A stretch of 64,000 nt of DNA. It comes from Mya arenaria. Its lineage: Eukaryota; Mollusca; Bivalvia; Myida; Myidae. The position numbers and the translations under genes were made by a program. The DNA lies in contig NC_069127.1 in NCBI RefSeq assembly GCF_026914265.1, positions 17,185,045 to 17,249,044 on the forward strand. The letters are read 5' to 3'. Shown here piece after piece: positions 38,301 to 50,300 of this stretch; within the stretch, counting starts at the first letter, position 1, and every line of letters starts with the position of its first letter. The notes under the pieces were generated by a model, which worked only from the letters and a program-made list of their open reading frames with translations, made no database searches and had not been told where the DNA came from.

Positions 38301-41300
38301 GGAGAATACATTAACTGTTAATAGTGCGATACATTGGATTTTCTTCATACTTCATGCTGGATGAAATTTATGGTTTAAGTTTTTGTTAGGTCTGGGTCAA
38401 AAACTTTGTGAAATATTTATGCTGTCAATAAATGGAATTGTTCAGAAGTCTGTAAGTATTTGTCCATGCTGATAAAGTCATCATAATTACCAAGGTGTAA
38501 ACATTGATTGATATTGTTATTGTCTCCTGTGTATACAAAGAATGGATTCTTTGGAGTAATTTGAGGTGTGTTCAAGGTCTGAATTTTTCTGCTCCAACTA
38601 CTGATTTTAACAAATACAATAGTTATAATAAGAAGGAGAAGAATATTGATAATAATGATAATAATAATGATATTTTTATGCCCCCTTTTGAAAAAAGTGG
38701 GGTATATTGTTTTGCACATGTCGGTCGGTCTGTCTGTCTGTCTGTCTGTCTGTCGGTCGGTCGGAATACCAAATGGTTTCCGATCAATAACTTGAGAACG
38801 CTTTGACCGAGGGACCTCATACTTGGTAGGTGTATTGGTCATCACCAGCAGATGAACCCTATTGATTTTGAGGTCAGTGGGTCAAAGGTCAAGGTCAGTG
38901 TGACCTTTACATGAAAAACGGTTTCCGATCAATAACTTGAGAACGCTTTGACCCAGGAACCTCATACTTGGTAGGTGTATTGGTCATGACCAGCAGATGA
39001 ACCCTATTGATTTTGAGGTCAGTGGGTCAAAGGTCAAGGTCAGTGTGACCTTAACATGAAAAACGGTTTCCGATCAATAACTTGAGAACGCTTTGACCCA
39101 GGGACCTCATACTAAGTAGGCTTATTGGTCATGACCAGCAGATGAACCCTATTGATTTTGAGGTCAGTGGGTCAAAGGTCAAGGTCAGTGTGACCTTTAC
39201 ATGAAAAACGGTTTCCGATCAATAACTTGAGAACGCTTTGACCCAGGAACCTCATACTTGGTAGGTGTATTGGTCATGACCAGCAGATGAACCCTATTGA
39301 TTTTGAGGTCAGTGGGTCAAAGGTCAAGGTCAGTGTGACCTTAACATGAAAAACGGTTTCCGATCAATAACTTGAGAACGCTTTGACCCAGGGACCTCAT
39401 ACTAGGTAGGCTTATTGGTCATGACCAGCAGATGAACCCTATTGATTTTGAGGTCAGTGGGTCAAAGGTCAAGGTCAGTGTGACCTTTACATGAAAAACG
39501 GTTTCCGATCAATAACTTGAGAACGCTTTGACCCAGGAACCTCATACTTGGTAGGTGTATTGGTCATGACCAGCAGATGAACCCTATTGATTTTGAGGTC
39601 AGTGGGTCAAAGGTCAAGGTCAGTGTGACCTTAACATGAAAAACGGTTTCCGATCAATAACTTGAGAACGCTTTGACCCAGGGACCTCATACTAGGTAGG
39701 CTTATTGGTCATGACCAGCAGATGAACCCTATTCATTTTGAGGTCAGTGGGTCAAAGGTCAAGGTCAGTGTGACTGTAAGCTGAAAAAAGGTTTTCTGAT
39801 TGTCCATATTTTTTAATACCTTTTGCAATTTTTTTAATGCTTAATTGTTTATTTGGAGATCTTTATGAAAATTAAACTTTCAAGCCCAGCACAGCTAGGG
39901 TTACATTTAATGTGTTACAAATGAATAAATTTATTCCGATGGAACAGCATGTTAGCATGAATATTAAGTTTGATTAATTTGTAATATTTATGTAATTATG
40001 AACTCAGACAAGTTTATAAGATATTGTAGAAACTCAGGTCAGTAGATCTTTATGTCCAGCCAAATAGATAAACTGACTTAGTTACAAAAGCTAAAAAACA
40101 AAATAGGGTGCACAAAACACTTGGCACTGATTCGATTGGTTGAAGTGATACTATTCTTTGGATTCAAACAGTGAGCTTTAATTAATGAACATAGTGTAGT
40201 TGATTATTATCAAGAGCAAGATTGGTTGATCACTAGATAAGATATAACTTATTTGTTTTTTTTAAATTTTGAGCCAGATAACGTTTGAATGTTTTCCGAA
40301 AATGATATAAACAAACAATACAACTTGGTAACATGATTTATTGAGTTTTGTTTGTAAGTAGCTCATTTTGACTGAGGCTTAAAAAACAGAACTGAGATTT
40401 AAATGCCAGCAAAATATTAGTATAGGTGGCAAAATGGAAACACAGACGGCAGTTATTTTTGCTGGACTTTCTTATTGTAGGTGTTAAACTGACGTCAAGC
40501 ATTTTGATACAATAATTAACTTTATGACCTTCTTACGCATAACCATGGAGAATTTTTCTGTTATTACATCATGATTGATTTTCAAAATAACACTACATGT
40601 ACATGTATAAGTGCTTTAGTAGTGTTTCATTTAACAGCATTTAGATGATTATCTGCTCTTTATTTTCAGACATCCTGGAAGATGAGGGGCGTTCTACAGG
40701 AGTTGCGAAGGCGGAACAGTTTGTGAGAGACCAGCAGCATAACGAGAACCAGGAGACCAACACCGCAGGCAAGGAAGTCACATATACCCCTACCAGGGCC
40801 AGCAGGAGTTTTACACATCCTCAAACCAGGGCAGGTATGGATACAGGGAATGGTGACAATGTGCTAAGCCGGGAGGAGAGTGAGAGTAGCATTCATTTGT
40901 CTAACAAGTACGAGGACCTTGTTCGAAACCAGCTGACCAGCAGCAAAGGTGCCATGTCTGGAAATGAGTCTGAGTCTGAGCTGAGCCAAAGGCTGAAGAC
41001 GGATTTCCCGGACTTGAATGGTAGAGGAACGCCAGTAGGGGAAGATAGCGTCAAGCAGTACCAGGATGGGGATGACACCCTATTGAAGTCCATGGACATG
41101 GGACATGTGTATAGATCTGAAAATGGACTTAACGGAAATAGCGAATCATTTAAGAACTCATTGTTAGATGATTATCTTGAGAAACGCAGCGTTCAGTCAA
41201 ATGACTCACTTGGACGTGGTGGCAAATCTTCCCCAGTTGTGATAGACGATGTGTTAGGCACTGGACATTCTAGAACACCAATATACAGCACAGAGAGCCC

Positions 41301-44300
41301 AGTTGTTTCCAGGCACAACTCGGCTCACAGTTCTGCTAGGCATACACCCCTGGACAACATTGATCGTCCAGCATCAGTCAACTCCTTGCATTCCAAACAT
41401 AGCTCAGCACGTCAGACACCAGTGCTCTCTGATGATGTGGGGAGACCAGACTCTAGTGCCTCCCAGCCATCCCGCCACAGCTCTGTCCTAGGCTCTGCCA
41501 GACAAACACCCACCGAGGGCCGGGAGCATGGCAGACCAGGGTCTGCAGAAGGGTCTGTACATTCAGGGAATTCTGTAGGCAGACATGTGCTTGATGAGCT
41601 TATTACTGATGCACTTGGAAGGGAGAACAGGTCTCCATCTAGAGAGGGATCAACCAATGGCAGACCAGAGTCTGTAGGTTCCGCTCATTCTAATGACTCA
41701 AGCAGACAGAGAATCAATGAGCTGATAAATGAAGCATTCGACAGCACTCGCCAGGCCAGGTCAGCATTATCAGAGAGTTCCGGAACAGGGTCCCAGATTG
41801 GATCACAGTCAGGGTCCAGACCCCGCACACCCCAGGAGCAGATAGGGGACGTACTCAGTGCCGCTGACAGGCATTCTCCAATAAGGCGGGATTACTTGAA
41901 TGGTTCTCCATATGGCTCAAATATGTCTGTTACTAGTGCAAAATCTGCTCATGAGTCCTTACTTGGCTCTACCCACAGTACCCCTACCCGTGGATCAGTT
42001 CAAGAGTCAAAACACAGCTCAGTGGCTGGGTCTGCCCCAGGGTCCCAACGACAGACTCCTCAGAGGGAACTGATCCACTCCACCCTAAATGCAAGCCAGG
42101 AGAAACTGTACCAGTCCACAGATGTCCGTAAGTTAGTTGGCAGTGATTATGCAGGCAGCAATGCCAGCAACCAGGGCTCCCGACCGCAGAGTGTGACAAG
42201 TGAGCAGGAACTCACCCAGTACTATGAAGGGGTTACGGAAGGGGCAAGACAGGGGTCAAGAACTGCCAGTGCTTCCAGTCTGCCTGTTATAGGAGCCGCA
42301 CAGAGGTACACCCCAGACAAGCGCAGTATGACCCCTGATGGACATGTGAGGGTCCCTTTTAATCCTGTATCAAAGAGCCCCCTGCTGCCACCCCGTACAC
42401 CACAGTCTAACACCAGCAGTCGAACAGTCACACCCATGAATGGTGAAACAGAATCAGAGATGAATCTCCGTGAGGTAATCCCCATTTTGCCATATGTACA
42501 TCAATGTTGTGCTCAGTTTGATTTATTTAAAAATGAATTTGCAACATATTTAAAACCTACAACATATTTTTTTATACAGTTTTAATGCCTAATCTGTAAG
42601 ATTAGAAATAATCTTTTAAAAATTAAATGTCATGTACATTTAATCTCTTTTTCTTAAGCTTTTAAATGATCTAAGGCTTTTCCTTCAAGTTATTGTCTGT
42701 GATACAATGGTATGCATCTTTCTTTGTTTTTTATCATGCTGAGCATGCAATTTTCCATCACAGCAAATCAAAGATCTGGACAGTTTAATCCTGAATCTCC
42801 GCAAGCAGCTGAACAACCGAGAGCAGGAAATGAGTGAAGTACGCAAGCTTCTGGAGGATTCAAGGGAGACTAATCAGCATCTGCAAGGCGAGACTGATCG
42901 ACTTAGGGCAAGAGCATCCCCTGGGCCACAGATTGGCGAGGTATGTAAAATATGCATATCTGTTCACTGTGCTAGAAGTGTGGGGTTAAGGGTTTTTTGT
43001 TTGACACCATACTAGGCTTTTACCTTATTTCATATTATAAAACTGTGCCCCATTGCATTAAAGATTAAGTTTTATGATGGTGTCATATCATTATTTTGCT
43101 ATGTAAGTTCTATAATTATGTTTTTGTGAGAAATGAACATAAACCAGAATGAAATTAAAAACATCTGACACATATAAAATAAATATTTTGTTGCCATCTG
43201 GGATATTTGTAAGTTACAACTAAGCTCCTTTAATGAAACCAGCCCGTAATTCTGATAATTAAGTCTTCATGTAAAAAAAATACTTCACTTAAATCTCGGT
43301 ACTTATTGTCTTAATAGTACAAATATTTTTTAGCCTGATTGAACCAAAAGATGATAACCTTATAGGGTGTCGCTCAAGTCCATTTCCATAGTGGAATCAA
43401 TATTGGTGTCCTTTTCAAGAGACCAAGAGAATGTACATCATGTGGCTGGATCCAACAATTCTTGTATGCAAGGCAGACTTTCATGCCACTCTCAAACTTT
43501 CTGTTTATTTCAGTTGGAGCGTCGTCTGGTTGAGATGACAGAGGATCGTGACAGTCTTACCCAGGAGGTTGCCCGTTTAAAGGAGGAGGCAAAGCTGCGG
43601 AATGAGCCCGGGCTCAACAGATACAACCCAAACAGCCCAACCACTCTCCAGAGGAAGATAGGTAAGTGAATCAGGGGACTATATTCATGAAGCCTTAATA
43701 ATATTAAGATTTTTTTTTTTTAAACACTCCAAATGAGGGAATTGAGTAATTCAATTGTAATTAGCTTGTCTGTGTTTCGAAGAAAAAATGTTGTGATATT
43801 ATGGTAACCTTGGTGTTATTGTCAGCATTGGCATTCAATGATGGCCATATATATATTTGATGTATAAAATATTTAAATGAAGTTCAAAACACATGTTGCC
43901 AGAAACAATACCCACATGTAAAGCAAGACCCATAACTCTGTCTTTTATTAATGTTTTGCCTCTTGTATTCCTGAAAAAACAGTTCTTTGACCTTTAATAC
44001 TATCATAGTAAATCTTTTCAACTTCTTTTTTTTAAAACTGAACTATTTAAGACTAAGTCTGAATACAATCCCTTGATGTTTTATAATAAGATAGAAAATA
44101 GATTGGCAAATGGCAATTTGGCTTACACATCTATGTTTACAACTTATATGGTTCATCTCACAGCTTGGTTATGCAATATCACGCCAGGCTTAAAAATTAT
44201 GTTAATCATTGTGTGTATTTACATGAAGATGAGCTGAAGAGCCAGGTACAGGACCTACATGAGGCTAATGAGGCTGCAATGGAGGAGGTGCGTGCAGGAG

Positions 44301-47300
44301 AGCGGCGCATAAAGGAGCTAGCAGCAGAGAAAGAGACACTCCGTGTCACCCAGGACGACCGAACACGTGACCTCCAGGAAGAGGTCAGACACCAGCGGAC
44401 TGAGGTAGGCCTAGGGGCACTTATGTTTTCCTTAGCTATTGCAATACATTTGAGCTTAATGTGTAAGACAGATATAAGCTAATCAGGGGGATACTCTACT
44501 GCATGGCTATAAAAGCTAGCTCAACAGAATGGGTGTCAAATGCACAAGCCCTTGGGTGAGATGTGAACACTCCAGACCACTCTCATGGCCAGACCGCTCT
44601 CACATCTTGCTTTTGTTTTGTCTAGCTCTAACTTAAAGTAAAGGCATTATACAAGTTTATAAAGTTATCGGGAACATTCTGAAAAACAAAGTGATGTTAA
44701 AAGATTTTACGGAGTGTACATGTTTGAAGATCAAAATGAGATATTTAGTTAGGAATTCATTTTGTAGATGGTAGATTTGATATACCAGAACTTTTGTTGA
44801 ATGTCCCCTTTACTTTAATTTCCCTTCAGCTTACTCGACTCAGAGAGCACAGTTCAACTTACAACGAGGCTTCCGACTACAGAACCAAGATAGAGCTGCA
44901 ACAGATCAAGGAAGATAACCGCAATCTAAGGGAGAGAAATTACCAGCTGCACGATGACAATATCAGGCTCAAGGAAGAGTTGTCTGACCTGAGGAAATCC
45001 CTGGAGCTGGTGGACAGTGCAAGAAAGTCATACAAGGATGAGGGGAGGCGATCTCTCACAAGAATGGATGGATATGACAAGAAAGGTATGGGTCTAAACT
45101 CATGGTAAGCTCTAAGGGACAAAGGTATAATAAGCAGAATGAAACTGGTAATGTTTTAGTTCAGTGTGATGATTGTTACAATACTTAAAATATGTAAGTG
45201 CAAAAATTTGTCTCATATTTTCTATTAATGTTTTCAATTTTAGGAACAGCTTTATAGAAGGATATGAGTTTAAATTAATGTTTTGAAGATTTTCTTTCTA
45301 GTTTTTGACAAAGCCTTTTTTTTCAAATACAGAAGACCTCGAGAGAGAGCAGACAAAAAGACGATCTGACCCGCTAATAGACATCAGCTACACGAGGCAG
45401 ACAAACACTGGCAAACCCCAGTACGAGACCCGCACAGACATCAAACTTGCAGACCTACCTGCCAGCACAGACAGGCTATCCAAGTTGGATGCTTACAGGT
45501 CTGAGGATAATGTTTTTAGACATAGATGATACTTTAATTAGTAAAAGACTTTAACTTTGATGTAAAAGGATTGTTTTCAGTTACTCAGAAATTTGTAATT
45601 TTAACACGTGATAAATAGATTTAAAACAAATCTAAAATACTAAAATCTGAATAGTTAATTAATGTTGATGAAAATATGATAACCGGTAATGGAAGAGTAG
45701 TTTTCCCATATCATAATTGTACATGAATATCCATCCAAACAAAGTATATGTACACCATGTACAATGCTCTAGTTTTTTCTTTAGAGAAAGACTTTTGTTC
45801 ATTTTGCATGAACTGCTTCGCGAAGTGACATTTTATTGCTGCATTGGACAAATGTGATCATTAGACAATGTTTCAAATATAGGTGGTTCCTTTTAACAGA
45901 CTTTGTATATCTAATCTAATTTAACCGACATAATTTATACTTTTAATTAAAACATACAAAGTAAAAATGTAACAATATGAGTTTGATTCATATTTTTCAT
46001 TCAGTATTAAGGCTTTGGCACGATTTTGCAAAACATACCTAGAAGGGCTTAGATTTAATCCCTTACATCGAATGTGATTTCATTTGGTAGGTATGAAAGT
46101 TACCGCACAGGCCCAGATGGGAGGTCAGAGGAAAAGTTACGCTCTTCACTGTCCTTGACTCGACCTTTGACCCCGGAGAAGTCTAGGGGTCGTCATCGCA
46201 CAAGCTCTGCTGAGCTCGACTTCCGATCCATGCCTCTATCCGCATACAATTCTGACATGTCTAAGACAACCCCGAACCTGAGTGGCCGATCCAGAGGTCA
46301 GTATTGGAGTGTTTGCTTGAAATTAAATCTTAAAATATATATTTCCTTTGTAATCAAGATGCATATTCTAATGCAGTAGTAGAATGTAAGCAATAGGTCT
46401 GTGTGTAAATATAAACAAAATTTTCAAATGGTATGTACAGAATGTATATTTTTGGTTTGTAACGTGTGGACTTTATTATTTCTGGTTTTATATCTGTTTT
46501 GATTCTTCCGTAAATATGATTTTGTATAAAGTTTATTTTGCATTCTATTAGATGTTTTATTCTGTCGCCTGCAATGCATGAGAGATACATAGGGATTACT
46601 TTGTCTGCCGTCGTCCTCAGCATCACACTTCGCTTATGATCAATAATCTCTGAACAACTTGCAGTGGTTGAAATTAGCAAAAGCCCACAAGCCCTGCACT
46701 GGTAAAATGCTTTCTGGGCTTGCTCAAATTCTGGATTTGATATAGCAGGGCTTTTTCAAAAATTTGATGCCAAGCAATAATATAAAAGTTCGGGCTTGTT
46801 CATACAAAAGTCCAATTTCGCTGACTGAATTTGGTGCAGAGTCTTTAAACTTGGTATGGACATTGGGTGTGGTCCGTTTATTATTCATATTGATTTTTGG
46901 GTTATTGGCAAGGTTATGGTAACATTGACTTCAAAAAATAATAGGCAGTCCAGACAGGTGACACATGCAATTGGCTGCGATTCAGTTGGTTATGTAGCCA
47001 GGGAATACATGCTATATAGAAAAATCTGATCTTTTTAAACAAAGAAGGAAACTTGACATTGTAGCCATCTACGACCAGATATCAAACAAAAGGTCAGGTT
47101 CAAGGTCAAATATGGAAGGTCAGGAGGCTACCATACCTGAACACACTTGTGAGTCAGCTGATGACTTTAATACCAAGTCTATGCATACTGATCATACTAA
47201 AATGCATCATGAACTGCAAGAAAATAAACCTGAAAATGAGTGTGGTGTCCGTGTGAAACAAACTGATCAAATTGCTGAAAGAGTTGGTGAGGGCCAGTCA

Positions 47301-50300
47301 AAGAGTCAATCATCGAAAATATTAATGGCTCAGTACATCTCTGACTCACAAGACACTACAGATCCCACTCTTGGTATGGCTCGATATAGTGTTGACTGCA
47401 GTTTATGGTTGCAGTGCATACTGGGCTGTTTTTCTCTCTGTTGTTTGCTTGACTTCCCCAGTGCTAGCTGTCTCATCTTCTTGTTTCTAGAAAATGTGTT
47501 CACATATAATATAGTTATGAACTTTAGTGTTGACATTAAAAACAAAGCAGTTGATCAATATAGTGCCAGATTAGAAACAATAGAGCTTTATGGTATATTA
47601 CAGGGTTCTCAATAACTTTGGGCTGAACCATCTGACAAAAGAAATGTTAACAACCAGTTTCATTATGTTTTGATATTTAAAAAAAAAAAGAAGTTTATTC
47701 TGACCAGCTTAAAAACAATTTAAACCGTCTGTTTTGGCCGCCAGCCGGTTCTTATTGAGAACCTTGATATTAACACATCAATAGTCAATAATGAATGTGT
47801 TTTTTTTTAAGTTGACACTTATATATTACAGAACCTGGCAATCACATTCAGTCTTGTATTTCCTTAGATTTTAACATTGGCTTACATATAATTATAATTT
47901 AGATGCTAGTCTACTTATCATTTGTATTGTCTTGATAATACAGATTTAGTGGTCAAAATTGTGGGCAGATATCCTGATAGTACCTGAGTGAACGTTTCTT
48001 ACGAAAATCCATTTTGTTAAGCCTGATTTCTGCATGAATATCTTGGTGGATAGTCCAGTGTGCATGGTATGCCCTGGTTTGGGAAAACTTTGAATTTTCA
48101 AACATTAAAGGAAAAGATACCAAAATTGTAAACATTTTATTTTGTTTATCTAATAAGTCATATAGTATTTTCAGTCTGAATAATTATTAAGGCAAAGAAG
48201 TAACATTTTCGTTTGTTTAGCTTTTATCCTCAAAGTCTTTATTTGTGACAGTTATACACTAACATTTTTAATTTGTGATCCATATTAGAAATCAACATGT
48301 ATTTGTTCAATATGTTATCAACTGTAAATCAAGTGGTTTCTTACATAATACCTACTTACCTAGTGAATGTTTTGTTTTCCAAAGCTCTTTAGACAATAAT
48401 AGCACTTTTCTCCTCATTTTGTTACCCGTTCCAGTCAGTGTTACATTTACTGCTGCCATTTCAGGTGAGCGATGTCTTCTGGACAGGGGAGACAATTTCA
48501 GGAGGAAGGAGAACTCCAGGGAGGAAAAGGGTAAATAATTATCTCCCTTTGTTATTCTTTTATTCATTTTTATAGAGAAATGAAAATATTTTTTAAAAAC
48601 GGTCATACTAAATCTAGCATAGAATATGGAAGAGTTGTGTTTTTTATTGGAACTATGAGAGTGTGTTTCTTGTTTTCCAATGGTTAATTGTGATTTATTG
48701 AAAGAAACATTTTTAGCTCTTTTTTAATTGAATCTGTTGCAGTATATCAAGTATGCAATTGTTATCTGATATTTAATATATATGTTAAATTATAAAATGT
48801 TTAACCTAAATTTTACTTATAAAACTACAGTGCAGTCCCCTGATGATTAAGGTTTAAGAACATTTGAGTCATCTCCCTTTAGTTAAACATAAACTTACTA
48901 AGACAATTTAAAACCTAATTGAGTAAAGGGTGAACATTGATTAATGGCTGGCAAATAACATATTGATCCATTAATTGTATCAGGTTACGAGGGGGTGCAT
49001 GTATGTAGGCAAATAGATTAAGCTAATCTCTTCACTCACCTCGGATTTGGAATATGCTGATACAACTTTTTGTTCAAGATTTTGGACTTATGATTAATGC
49101 ATGTATGTTATTGAATACACATCAGAAAGCATGCTTAAATTTTATTAAGGTTTTTCATATCAAATATTTTGATGATAAGGTTTTGGCTGTAAAAAAATAT
49201 AATATTTTCCTGACGTTTGTTTCATTAAAAAATATTATATTTATAAGTAATTGCAACTACCATTAAAAATAAACATAGGACAATATTTAAAAAAGATAAT
49301 GTATGAAACTAAAAAAAATTGTATGTACAGTTTAAATCTATCTTAAGATATGCTGATATAATTTTTCATAATTTCTTTGGCAGGATTTGATGTCCGCCAA
49401 TCGCAGCAGCTCTCTGCAGCCTACCAAGATGATGGGAACATGAGTGACACGCCCACCGACATTCTCGTCAGTGCTCAGCCAACCGACAAGCTCACTGCAG
49501 CCTCGTGGAGACATCGGCAGAGGCGGGGCTCTGCAGGGTCAGACGCGTCCAACTCATCGTTCAGCGATATTGACGAGCAAATCAGTTCTGCAGTGAGAAA
49601 GAGGTCCAAGTCTGCTGACGGAAGAGGTAGGATAAAAATAAATTTGGGGACTTGTTTGTCTTTATAGGAAATATCTCATTGTTTTAATTCTTCACAAAGT
49701 CTCATGATATTGTCTACACCTTAATGGTGTCATCGACCATCATTGTCACAAACAGTGTGATGCAAAACATTTGGCATGCTTTTCAAATCTTACACCCATA
49801 CAATTGGTTTTTATTTTTTACAAATTACAAAATGATTTCATTAACTCTTTTCAAACTATTTTTAAATTAAGAATCCAGGGATTAGAATCATCTGTGTATT
49901 TGTTTCTGAACTACCAGTACAGATATGTTTTGATGCAGTCTTAGACTTTTAAAATGTTTTACACAGAGGAGCTGGCACCCTGGTGTAAAGTTAAGGGATT
50001 TATGTTACAAGCCATTCTATTCCATGACAATTATAGTGATAAGTTGTAAATGTAACACTAGGCAAATACATTACATGATAGTTATTATACTTCTTAACTA
50101 TTTTATGTGTATACAAAAAATTTACAAAAATAAATATATGATGCAACATGATTATACTGAAAGATAATGAATATTTAAAAAAATGATCATGAAATATGTT
50201 CTGTTTGATACAGAGATCCTACGCAGGATGGGTCCGACTGGTATGACATCAGGGGAGAAGACTCTGTCCCGCACAATCTCCCCGGCCCCTGCAGGTCTGC

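Noticed and set aside
41412-42485. Minus-strand ORFs over the Ser-rich exon
   Set aside because: They are shadows of the GC-richer coding exon 40670-42474.
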